DNA of 64,000 bases from Roseateles toxinivorans (GTDB lineage Bacteria > Pseudomonadota > Gammaproteobacteria > Burkholderiales > Burkholderiaceae_C): contig CAMDHE010000005.1 in the NCBI GenBank assembly GCA_945898095.1, forward strand, positions 26,066-90,065, read 5' to 3'. The position numbers and the translations under genes were made by a program. The notes beneath the pieces were generated by a model. That model was not told where the DNA came from. It worked only from the letters and a program-made list of their open reading frames with translations, and ran no database searches. Of this stretch, positions 1-7,799 are shown in pieces. The stretch's first letter is position 1, and every line of letters starts with the position of its first letter.

Positions 1-1928
1 CGCAGCTCGAATTCGTCCAGCTTGCGGTATAGCGTGTTGCGGCTGATACCGAGGCGGCGTGCGGCTTCGGACAGATTGCCGCTGCAAGCCTGAACCGTCT
101 GTTTGACGCTACGTTCGGTCTGGCTGCGCAGGTCGGCAAGCTCGGCCATGCCAAGGCCGGCAGGCTTGGCGTCAGTCAAGCGCAACTCCCGCACCAGGTC
201 GTCCGATAAATGGACCCAGCTGATCGTCAATTCGGCATCGTCGATCAATGCACAGGCGGTATTGAGCGCATTGTTCAACTGCCGCAGATTGCCCGGCCAG
301 CGGTAATTCAAGATCGCCCGCAGCAATTCAGCGTCGATTTGCATTTCACGCGTGGGCAGAAGCTGTTGCAGCATGCGCTGAATCAAGGCCATCTTGTCCT
401 GTCGATCGCGCAGCGCCGGTAACTGCAACGTCAACCCGTTCAAGCGGTAATACAGATCCTCACGCAGGCGGCCGTTGGCCATTTCGATGTGCAGGTCGCG
501 GTGCGTCGCACAGACCAGCCTGAAATCGACTTCGACCGGCTTGCCTCCGCCCAGAGGCAAGACCTGCCGGTCCTGCAACACGCGCAACAACCGGGTTTGC
601 ATCGCCAGCGGCATATCGCCGATTTCGTCGAGAAACAGCGTGCCCCCTTGAGCTTCGCGGATTCGTCCGGGTGCGCCGTCTCGACCGGCGCCTGTAAAAG
701 CACCCGGGCGATAGCCGAACAGCTCGGCCTCGATCAGCGTTTCCGGCAAAGCCGCACAGTTGACGGCGACAAAAGGCGAACGGCTGCGTTTGCTGCTGGC
801 ATGGACGGCGCGGGCAAAGACTTCCTTGCCGACGCCGGATTCGCCGTGAAGAATCAAGGCGATCGGTTTGTCGAGCAGCCGTCTGGCGCGTGCCACCGCA
901 GCTTTCATCGTCGCGTCGCCGGTGTCGATCTGGCTCAGGGCGTCAGCGGGTATTTCGATCGAAATGGCGGGACGACTGGATGCGCGCAGCGTTCGCCCGG
1001 CTTCAGCGCGCAGCCAGAGCTGGCCACCGCCCGGCCTTGGCAATGGCCTCGGCGCGCTGGCGGGGGTGCGCAGCCAGTTGCAGATGGTCTGCATGTCGAG
1101 TTGCAGCAGGCTATCGACGGCGCAGCAGCCGATGGCGCTGTAGGACAGGCCGAGCAGCGACAGCGCGGCCTGGTTGGCGCCGAGCAACCAGCCTTCGTCG
1201 GACAGGGCCAGCAGGCCTTCGGTGACGGTGCCTATGCCCTCGGGGTGGACATGCAGCCTCAGCAGCAGGCTGCCGGCATGGCGGGTCTCGAACAAGCGGT
1301 GTTCGATCATTCGGGCGGCTGACCGGAGCAGGGCCAAGGTGTGCGGGTGATAGCAGCGCTGCTCGCTGGAAAAATCGAGCACGCCCATCACGCGGCCGGC
1401 CGGATCGACGATCGGTGCCGCTGTGCAGGTCAGGAAACCATTGCGTTCTAGAAAATGTTCACCCGCATGCACGACCACCGCCGCCGCATCGGCCAGCGCA
1501 GTGCCGATGCCATTCGTGCCGCGCCATTGTTCATGCCAGATCGCACCCGGGCGCAGCGCGACGCGTTCGGCCCGGTCGACAAAGCTGGCATCACCCAAGG
1601 CGTGCAACAGCATGCCCTGGCCGTCAGCGAGGATCACCATGCCATCGCTGTCGCGCGTCTGGTCGAACAGGTATTCCATCACCGGCCTGGCATGTGACAT
1701 CAGTTCGCGCTGTTGCTCCAAGGAGCGCGCCAGTTGCGCACCCGAGGCATGGGGTGCACCAGCCGCCCGCCCGACCGGCGTCAAGCCGAATTGCATGCTG
1801 CGCTGCCAGCTGCTGCGCAAGCCAGGCGCGAGCAGGCCATCATTGACCTCGCCGGTGTCAAGCAGTTGCCGGCGCGCTTGGCGCAAGCGCGCCAGCGGCG
1901 TGCGCGCTGCATTTGAATCAGTTGTCAT
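1..1928 (-). CDS. acoR: Sigma-54-dependent activator, AcoR-like (3' end cut by window edge)
   Basis: Enhancer-binding transcription activator. Read on the minus strand, the frame stays open from an ATG at 1928, preceded by a GGGAG Shine-Dalgarno, to the window edge (642 codons). The N-terminal half looks like a GAF-type sensor (about residues 70-200, with a GTNGIGTAL motif). The AAA+ domain shows Walker A GESGVGKE near residue 362, the sigma-54 contact loop GAFTGA near 408 and Walker B GGTLFLDEIGD near 427. A Fis-type helix-turn-helix (NLSEAARRLGISRNTLYRKL) lies at the visible C-terminus, so only a few residues are missing. It diverges from an acetaldehyde dehydrogenase gene that has a -24/-12 promoter and a dyad, so it very probably activates that gene in response to acetoin, ethanol or an aldehyde. 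The inducer is inferred, not seen. Confidence 0.93.
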   Translation of the reverse strand, partial: MTTDSNAARTPLARLRQARRQLLDTGEVNDGLLAPGLRSSWQRSMQFGLTPVGRAAGAPHASGAQLARSLEQQRELMSHARPVMEYLFDQTRDSDGMVILADGQGMLLHALGDASFVDRAERVALRPGAIWHEQWRGTNGIGTALADAAAVVVHAGEHFLERNGFLTCTAAPIVDPAGRVMGVLDFSSEQRCYHPHTLALLRSAARMIEHRLFETRHAGSLLLRLHVHPEGIGTVTEGLLALSDEGWLLGANQAALSLLGLSYSAIGCCAVDSLLQLDMQTICNWLRTPASAPRPLPRPGGGQLWLRAEAGRTLRASSRPAISIEIPADALSQIDTGDATMKAAVARARRLLDKPIALILHGESGVGKEVFARAVHASSKRSRSPFVAVNCAALPETLIEAELFGYRPGAFTGAGRDGAPGRIREAQGGTLFLDEIGDMPLAMQTRLLRVLQDRQVLPLGGGKPVEVDFRLVCATHRDLHIEMANGRLREDLYYRLNGLTLQLPALRDRQDKMALIQRMLQQLLPTREMQIDAELLRAILNYRWPGNLRQLNNALNTACALIDDAELTISWVHLSDDLVRELRLTDAKPAGLGMAELADLRSQTERSVKQTVQACSGNLSEAARRLGISRNTLYRKLDEFEL

Positions 1929-2027
1929 CTTGTCTCCCGCTTGGCCTCTAACGAGCCCGTTCAGTCACGCGCCGAGGCTAGCGGCAGGCGACTGATCTGC
2001 CAAGCGGATCAGCGCAAATAAAGTCGA

Positions 2028-2050
2028 AACTGTCCCGTTTCGTGACAGTT
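2028..2050. promoter_or_regulatory. Candidate AcoR upstream activating site (inverted repeat)
   Basis: Perfect 7-bp arms AACTGTC and GACAGTT are separated by 9 nt, with an inner CG/CG pair that extends the symmetry. The dyad lies about 90 bp upstream of the -24 element of the aldehyde dehydrogenase promoter, the usual place for a sigma-54 enhancer, and next to the activator gene. The role is inferred from position and symmetry. Confidence 0.65.
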
Positions 2051-2140
2051 GTTCAATGCTGCTGCGAAATGCAGCGCGGCTTGGCAGCGGAAACTCGCGC
2101 TTCTGGCGGGTTTTCTGACCGTTTCCGTTCAAACAAGGCC

Positions 2141-2155
2141 TGGCATGGCTTATGC
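2141..2155 (+). promoter_or_regulatory. Sigma-54 (-24/-12) promoter of the aldehyde dehydrogenase gene
   Basis: TGGCATGGCTTATGC matches the RpoN consensus TGGCAC-N5-TTGC with the invariant GG and GC exactly 10 nt apart. It is preceded by C as in the extended consensus. Predicted transcription starts near 2166, giving a leader of roughly 57 nt before the ATG at 2223. Confidence 0.75.
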
Positions 2156-2222
2156 GATGGCTGTCCCGTGCTGTGCAAACCGTGCAGCCGACAAGCCCAT
2201 CAACCGGACGGAGACAATTCAA

Positions 2223-3743
2223 ATGATTTACGCCAACCCCGATGCCGCAGGCGCCAAGGTCGCCTTCAAATCCCATTACGACAACTTCATTGGCGGCAAA
2301 TGGGTCGCCCCAGTCAAGGGCCAATACTTTGACGTCATTACGCCGATCACCGGCAAGCCTTACACCAAAGCAGCGCGTTCTGGCGCCGAGGACATTGAAC
2401 TCGCGCTCGACGCTGCCCATGCGGCTGCCGACGCCTGGGGCAAGACAGCCCCGGCCGAGCGTGCCAATGTCTTGCTGAAAATTGCCGACCGCATTGAAGC
2501 CAATCTCGAGTTGCTCGCCTATGCCGAAACGGTCGACAACGGCAAACCGATCCGCGAAACGCTGAATGCCGACCTGCCGCTTACGATCGACCATTTCCGC
2601 TATTTCGCTGGCTGTGTACGCGCCCAGGAAGGTGGCTTGAGCGATATTGATGGTGACACCGTCGCTTACCATTTCCAGGAGCCGCTGGGCGTGGTGGGGC
2701 AGATCATTCCCTGGAACTTCCCGATCCTGATGGCCGCCTGGAAACTGGCGCCTGCCTTGGGCGCCGGCAACTGCGTGGTGTTGAAGCCTGCCGAGCAGAC
2801 GCCGATCAGCTTGATGATCCTGATCGAGTTGATCGCCGATCTGCTGCCGCCGGGCGTGCTCAATGTGGTGAATGGCTTCGGCCGTGAAGCCGGGTTCCCC
2901 TTGGCGACCAGCAAGCGTATCGCCAAGATTGCCTTCACCGGTTCGACCAGCACGGGCCGCGTGATTGCCCAGGCCGCTGCCAACAACTTGATTCCCTCTA
3001 CGCTCGAATTGGGCGGCAAGTCGCCCAATATCTTCTTTGCCGACGTGGCTGACCATGACGATGCCTATTTCGACAAGGCGATCGAAGGTCTGGTGCTGTT
3101 CGCCTTCAACCAGGGTGAAGTCTGCACCTGCCCGTCGCGTGCGCTGGTCCATGAGTCGATCTACGACAAGTTCATGGCCCGCTGCCTGGAGCGCATCAAG
3201 GCCATCAAGCAAGGCAACCCGCTCGACACCGACACCATGCTCGGCGCGCAAGCCTCCAAGGAGCAATTGACCAAGATCCTGACCTATCTGGATCTGGGCA
3301 AGCAAGAGGGCGCCGAATTGCTGATTGGCGGCGCTCAATCGCACCAGAGCGGTGATCTGGCCGGTGGCTACTATGTCGAACCGACGGTATTCAAGGGACA
3401 CAACAAGATGCGCTTGTTCCAGGAAGAAATCTTTGGCCCGGTGCTGGCTGTGACGACCTTCAGGACTGAAGCCGAAGCGCTGGAAATTGCCAATGACACC
3501 TTGTATGGTCTTGGCGCCGGCGTCTGGACGCGCAATGGCAATGTGGCTTACCGGATGGGTCGTGCCATCAAGGCCGGTCGTGTCTGGACCAACTGCTATC
3601 ACGCCTATCCCGCCCATGCCGCCTTCGGCGGCTACAAGGAGTCGGGCATCGGCCGCGAAAACCACAAGATGATGCTCAATCATTACCAGCAAACCAAGAA
3701 CCTGTTGGTCAGCTACAGTGAAAACAAGCTCGGCTTTTTCTGA
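2223..3743 (+). CDS. acoD: NAD-dependent acetaldehyde dehydrogenase (AcoD/AldB/ExaC family)
   Basis: Oxidises acetaldehyde, and probably other short aldehydes, to the acid with NAD+ in the cytoplasm, during acetoin or ethanol use. The 506-residue product has the ALDH landmarks: IIPWNFPI and KPAEQTP for cofactor binding, FTGSTSTGR, the general base in [11 protein letters not shown], and a catalytic cysteine within [11 protein letters not shown], followed by EEIFGPVL. The start at 2223 has a GGAG Shine-Dalgarno and gives the usual N-terminus; an in-frame extension back to 2049 has neither and would include the sigma-54 promoter. The divergent AcoR-like activator, the RpoN promoter and the DUF779 gene downstream form the context typical of this subfamily. 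The exact substrate cannot be read from sequence. Confidence 0.93.
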   Translation: MIYANPDAAGAKVAFKSHYDNFIGGKWVAPVKGQYFDVITPITGKPYTKAARSGAEDIELALDAAHAAADAWGKTAPAERANVLLKIADRIEANLELLAYAETVDNGKPIRETLNADLPLTIDHFRYFAGCVRAQEGGLSDIDGDTVAYHFQEPLGVVGQIIPWNFPILMAAWKLAPALGAGNCVVLKPAEQTPISLMILIELIADLLPPGVLNVVNGFGREAGFPLATSKRIAKIAFTGSTSTGRVIAQAAANNLIPSTLELGGKSPNIFFADVADHDDAYFDKAIEGLVLFAFNQGEVCTCPSRALVHESIYDKFMARCLERIKAIKQGNPLDTDTMLGAQASKEQLTKILTYLDLGKQEGAELLIGGAQSHQSGDLAGGYYVEPTVFKGHNKMRLFQEEIFGPVLAVTTFRTEAEALEIANDTLYGLGAGVWTRNGNVAYRMGRAIKAGRVWTNCYHAYPAHAAFGGYKESGIGRENHKMMLNHYQQTKNLLVSYSENKLGFF

Positions 3744-3783
3744 GTCGACTTGAGGGCTAAGGCCCTCGAAATCAGCTTGAAAA

Positions 3784-3820
3784 GCGAGCATCCAAGGTGG
3801 GAGCCTTGGATGCTCGCTTT
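3784..3820 (+). terminator. Strong intercistronic hairpin between acoD and the DUF779 gene
   Basis: GCGAGCATCCAAGG and CCTTGGATGCTCGC form a perfect 14-bp stem with a 6-nt loop, followed by only TTT. A smaller perfect 6-bp hairpin (GAGGGC/GCCCTC) precedes it at 3753-3768. The pair could terminate part of the acoD transcripts or protect processed mRNA ends; a full terminator would need a longer T-run. Confidence 0.55.
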
Positions 3821-3845
3821 GCATCATCAGTTTGAGGAATCTTTC

Positions 3846-4217
3846 ATGGTTGACCTGGTCATCGCCACGCCTGCCGCGCTTGAGTTGATCGAATTACTCA
3901 AGCAGAAGCATGGCGACAATTTATTTTTCCACCAGTCCGGTGGCTGCTGCGACAACAGCGCAGCCAATTGTTATTTGCGGGGCGACCTGACCATCGGCGC
4001 CGGCGACAAGCATCTGGGCCAGATTGGCGCTTGCGACTTCTACATCAGTGTTTCGCAATATGAGTACTGGAAACATACCCAGCTGATCATCGATGTGATC
4101 GACGGTGCCGGCGGGACTTTCTCGCTTGAGGGCTCCGAGGGCAAGGCGTTCCACACCCGCTCGCGTTTGTTCACCGATCAAGAGTGGGCCGAATTGTTGA
4201 CCCGGCCCCAGGAGTGA
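3846..4217 (+). CDS. DUF779 domain-containing protein
   Basis: A 123-residue cytoplasmic protein of the DUF779 family, whose genes habitually accompany AcoD/ExaC-type aldehyde dehydrogenases. Its biochemical role is not established. Visible features are the conserved cysteine cluster in SGGCCDNS and AANC (about residues 34-45), a QYEYWKHTQL segment and a C-terminal GKAFHTRSR motif. The ATG at 3846 is preceded by GAGGA and gives the family N-terminus; an upstream in-frame start at 3750 would read through the hairpin and is unlikely. Expression probably depends on read-through from the sigma-54 promoter of acoD. Confidence 0.85.
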   Translation: MVDLVIATPAALELIELLKQKHGDNLFFHQSGGCCDNSAANCYLRGDLTIGAGDKHLGQIGACDFYISVSQYEYWKHTQLIIDVIDGAGGTFSLEGSEGKAFHTRSRLFTDQEWAELLTRPQE

Positions 4218-4401
4218 CTGGCTTTGGTGTGATCGGAGGCGCCAATTCCCCCTGCCTGGCGTGACTTTGGACAGCGCTGGCCTGCGTTCAATACGGGCGC
4301 AATAGGCTTGGCCCGCTCGCCTTGAGCCCTGCCGTTTACAATCGGCCGCTAATTCGTCTGCAACCCCATGCGCAGGCAACTTCATTCCAAAGGGATACGA
4401 C

Positions 4402-4731
4402 GTGTTTATTTCCAACGCTTTTGCTGATGGCCTGGCCGGCGCCGGTGCCGAATCGATGTTCGGCCAGTTCGGTCAGATGTTGCCGCTGGTGCTGATGTTC
4501 GTGGTGCTCTACTTCGTGATGATCCGTCCGCAGATGAAGCGCCAGAAGGAAGTCAAGGCGATGCTCGAAGCGATCGCCAAGGGTGACGAAGTCGTCACCG
4601 GTGGTGGCCTGCTGGGTCGGATCACCAAGATGGGCGAAAGCTACATCACGATCGAAATCGCCACCGGCGTCGAAGTCCAGATACAGCGTTCAGCCGTCGT
4701 GCAGGTCCTGCCCAAGGGTACGGTCAAGTAA
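4402..4731 (+). CDS. yajC: Preprotein translocase accessory subunit YajC
   Basis: Small inner-membrane partner of SecDF in the Sec holotranslocon. The 109-residue product has one membrane segment (about residues 25-45, LPLVLMFVVLYFVMI) followed by the family signature IRPQMKRQKE and the beta-rich tail with GDEVVTGGGLLGRI. It begins with GTG after an AAAGGGA Shine-Dalgarno. A TACAAT hexamer at 4337-4342 could be the -10 element, but no good -35 is visible. It leads secD and secF, the standard arrangement. Confidence 0.95.
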   Translation: MFISNAFADGLAGAGAESMFGQFGQMLPLVLMFVVLYFVMIRPQMKRQKEVKAMLEAIAKGDEVVTGGGLLGRITKMGESYITIEIATGVEVQIQRSAVVQVLPKGTVK

Positions 4732-4839
4732 ATTCTGATCGGATTTGAGGGCTTGCCGCTGCCGCGGCAGCCAGCTGTTTAAGCAAGCTTGGGCGCCTCG
4801 CGATTTCGCCTTGGCCGCCTGGCTTGAGAGGAAGCCCCA

Positions 4840-6720
4840 ATGAATCGTTATCCGCTGTGGAAATACGCGATCCTGGTGATCGCCTTGATCGTCGGCATCG
4901 TCTATACGCTGCCGAACTTCTTCGGCCAAGCGCCTGCCGTGCAGGTGTCCAGCGCCAAGGTCACCGTCAAGGTGGATTCCAATTTAACGGCGCGGGTAGA
5001 GAAAGCGCTCAGCGATGCTCAGATCAATCCTGACTTTGTGCAGTTGGAGGGCAATTCGATCAAGGCCCGCTTTGTCGAAATCGACACTCAGCTCAAGGCC
5101 AAGGACGCCATCTCGAAGGCGCTTAACCCTGATCCGGCTGACCCTGTTTATATCGTCGCGCTGAACCTGGTATCGCGCTCACCGCGCTGGCTTTCCAACC
5201 TGCACGCATTTCCGATGTATCTGGGCCTGGATCTGCGCGGCGGTGTTCATTTCCTGATGCAGGTGGACATGAAGTCTGCGCTGACCAAGAAGGCCGAGTC
5301 ACTGACCGGCGATGTGCGCACCATGTTGCGCGACAAGAATATCCGCCATGCCGGCATCCGGCGCGATGGCAATAGCCTGGTGATCGCCTTCCGCGACGAA
5401 GCAACGCGCAGTCAGGCCGACCTGCTGTTGAAGACGCAACTCATTGATGTGCAATGGATGCCATCGACCGAAGGCCTCGAGTTGCGCCTGACCGGTGCGC
5501 TCAAGCCACAGGCCATGGTGGCGGTGCAGGATGCCGCGCTGAAACAGAACATCACCACCTTGCACAATCGCGTCAACGAGCTCGGCGTGTCCGAGCCGGT
5601 GATCCAGCAACAGGGCCTGGACCGAGTGGTCGTTCAGCTTCCCGGCGTGCAGGACACGGCCAAGGCCAAGGACATCATTGGCCGCACCGCTACGCTGGAG
5701 TTGCGCATGGTCGACGACAGCGCCGAGGCACAGGCCGCATTGGCCGGTAACGGTCCGGTGCCATTCGGTACCGAGCGTTTCATCGACCGTGGTTTCGGCC
5801 CGATCATCGTCAAGCGCGCGGTCGTCCTGACCGGCGAAAACCTCAACGATGCCCAGCCTGGTTTTGATGACAATCAGCAGGCAGCGGTGCATCTGACTGT
5901 TGACGCCAAGGGCGCCCGGATCATGAAGGATGTGTCGCGCGAAAACATCGGCAAACGCATGGCTATCATCCTGTTCGAAAAGGGCAAGGGCGAGGTGGTG
6001 ACAGCGCCGTCGATACGCGGTGAGCTCGGCAATAAATTCCAGATCTCCGGCTCGATGACGGCCCAGGAAGCCAGCGACACGGCCTTGCTCTTGCGCGCCG
6101 GGTCCTTGGCTGCACCGATGGAAATCATCGAAGAAAAAACCATCGGCCCCAGTCTGGGGCGCGAGAACATCGAAAAAGGCATCGCCAGCGTCGTCTGGGG
6201 TTTTGCTGCCGTGGCTGTTTTCATGTGCATCTACTACATGCTCTTCGGTGTGATCTCGTCACTGGCCCTTGGGTTCAATCTGTTGCTGCTGCTGGCTGTT
6301 CTTTCGATGTTGCAGGCAACGCTATCGCTGCCGGGCATCGCGGCGATCGCGCTGGTGCTGGGGATGGCGATTGATTCGAACGTGCTGATCAATGAGCGCA
6401 TCCGCGAGGAGTTGCGCGGCGGCGCGGCGCCGCAGGCGGCGATCACGATGGGTTACGAGCGGGCTTTTGCGACGATTTTCGACTCCAATGTGACCACCTT
6501 GATCGCCGGCATCTCGCTGCTGACCTTCGGGTCCGGGCCGGTGAAGGGCTTTGCCATCGTGCATTGCCTGGGCATCCTGACTTCGATGTTCTCGTCGGTG
6601 GTGTTCTCGCGTGCCTTGGTCAACCTCTGGTACGGGCGCCAGAAAAAGTTGAAGTCGCTGTCCATCGGGCAGATCTGGAAACCAGCGCCTGCGGCCGACC
6701 AGCCCGTGGCCAAGGTTTGA
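4840..6720 (+). CDS. secD: Protein translocase subunit SecD
   Basis: RND-like subunit that uses the proton-motive force to help pull exported proteins through SecYEG. The 626-residue product has an N-terminal membrane anchor (about residues 8-28), the conserved GLDLRGGVHF motif near residue 128, large periplasmic P1 domains, and five C-terminal membrane helices containing GMAIDSNVLINERIREE. The start has a GAGGAA Shine-Dalgarno. It lies 108 nt after yajC and 14 nt before secF, so the three are probably one operon. Confidence 0.97.
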   Translation: MNRYPLWKYAILVIALIVGIVYTLPNFFGQAPAVQVSSAKVTVKVDSNLTARVEKALSDAQINPDFVQLEGNSIKARFVEIDTQLKAKDAISKALNPDPADPVYIVALNLVSRSPRWLSNLHAFPMYLGLDLRGGVHFLMQVDMKSALTKKAESLTGDVRTMLRDKNIRHAGIRRDGNSLVIAFRDEATRSQADLLLKTQLIDVQWMPSTEGLELRLTGALKPQAMVAVQDAALKQNITTLHNRVNELGVSEPVIQQQGLDRVVVQLPGVQDTAKAKDIIGRTATLELRMVDDSAEAQAALAGNGPVPFGTERFIDRGFGPIIVKRAVVLTGENLNDAQPGFDDNQQAAVHLTVDAKGARIMKDVSRENIGKRMAIILFEKGKGEVVTAPSIRGELGNKFQISGSMTAQEASDTALLLRAGSLAAPMEIIEEKTIGPSLGRENIEKGIASVVWGFAAVAVFMCIYYMLFGVISSLALGFNLLLLLAVLSMLQATLSLPGIAAIALVLGMAIDSNVLINERIREELRGGAAPQAAITMGYERAFATIFDSNVTTLIAGISLLTFGSGPVKGFAIVHCLGILTSMFSSVVFSRALVNLWYGRQKKLKSLSIGQIWKPAPAADQPVAKV

Positions 6721-6734
6721 ACGAGAAATAAATC

Positions 6735-7769
6735 ATGGAACTGTTCCGAATCAAGCGTGATTTTCCGGTGATGAAACATGCACTGGTGTTCAATGTCATC
6801 TCCTTTTTGACCTTTGCCGCGGCGGTGTTCTTCCTGATCACGAGAGGCTTGCATTTCTCGATCGAGTTCACTGGCGGCACGGTGATCGAGGTCGAATACT
6901 CAAGAGCCGCCGAGATCGAGAAGACCCGTTTGGTGGTCGAGAAGCTCGGCTTCGGTGAACTCCAGGTGCAGAACTTCGGCAGCTCGCGTGATGTCATGAT
7001 CCGCCTGCCCTTGAGCGGCAACATCAAGCAGACCGAACAGGTCGGACTGGTCTTCGCCGCGTTGTGCAGTGCAGAGGCCGGCCAGATCAGCCAGCGGCAG
7101 AGCATCAGCGAGAAGGGCGAGGCAATCAGCAAGCAGGTCTGCCTGACTCAGGCTGACGTCGAGCCGGTCAAGCTGTCGCGCAGCGAAGTGGTCGGCCCTG
7201 CCGTCGGTGCGGAGTTGGCGCAGGATGCGGCCAAGGCTTTGCTGGCGACCGTGATCGGCATCATGATCTACCTGGCGTTCCGCTTCGAATGGAAATTCGC
7301 TGTCGCCGGCATCCTCGCCAATCTGCATGATGTGGTCATCATCCTGGGATTTTTTGCCTACTTCCAGTGGGAGTTTTCGCTCTCGGTGCTGGCGGCGGTG
7401 CTGGCGGTGCTGGGCTATTCGGTGAATGAGTCGGTGGTGATTTTTGACCGGGTGCGCGAGGCCTTCCGCAAGTTCCGCAAGCTCAATACCCATGAAATCA
7501 TCGACCATGCGATCACCAGCACGATGAGTCGGACCATCATCACCCATGGCAGTACGCAGTTGATGGTGCTGTCGATGTTGATCTTTGGCGGACCGACGCT
7601 GCATTACTTCGCGATTGCCTTGACCATCGGCATCTGTTTCGGCATTTACTCGTCGGTGTTCGTTGCCGCAGCGATCGCCATGTGGCTGGGCGTCAAGCGT
7701 GAAGATCTGGTGAGGGCACCGGTCAACAAGGAAGATCCGGACGATCCGAACTCCGGCGCCCTGGTCTAA
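6735..7769 (+). CDS. secF: Protein translocase subunit SecF
   Basis: Partner of SecD in the proton-driven step of Sec export. The 344-residue protein has an N-terminal helix, the motif IEFTGGTVIE, a periplasmic P1 domain, and helices carrying LGYSVNESVVIFDRVRE, the SecF form of the RND membrane signature. The periplasmic part contains a segment (about residues 90-135) rich in Glu, Gln and Ser and including two cysteines, which makes it longer than the Escherichia coli protein. It follows secD after 14 nt. Confidence 0.96.
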   Translation: MELFRIKRDFPVMKHALVFNVISFLTFAAAVFFLITRGLHFSIEFTGGTVIEVEYSRAAEIEKTRLVVEKLGFGELQVQNFGSSRDVMIRLPLSGNIKQTEQVGLVFAALCSAEAGQISQRQSISEKGEAISKQVCLTQADVEPVKLSRSEVVGPAVGAELAQDAAKALLATVIGIMIYLAFRFEWKFAVAGILANLHDVVIILGFFAYFQWEFSLSVLAAVLAVLGYSVNESVVIFDRVREAFRKFRKLNTHEIIDHAITSTMSRTIITHGSTQLMVLSMLIFGGPTLHYFAIALTIGICFGIYSSVFVAAAIAMWLGVKREDLVRAPVNKEDPDDPNSGALV

Positions 7770-7799
7770 GCGGCTGCATCGATTCGAGGCCCGGCGCCC

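Noticed and set aside
489..1322. Plus-strand frame of 277 codons within the AcoR-type gene
   Set aside because: The minus strand gives uninterrupted AAA+, GAFTGA and Fis-type helix-turn-helix motifs over the same bases.
1965..3827. 620-codon open frame on the minus strand opposite acoD
   Set aside because: It mirrors the codon structure of acoD on the other strand, lacks any family feature and would cover the sigma-54 promoter; a GC-rich antisense frame.
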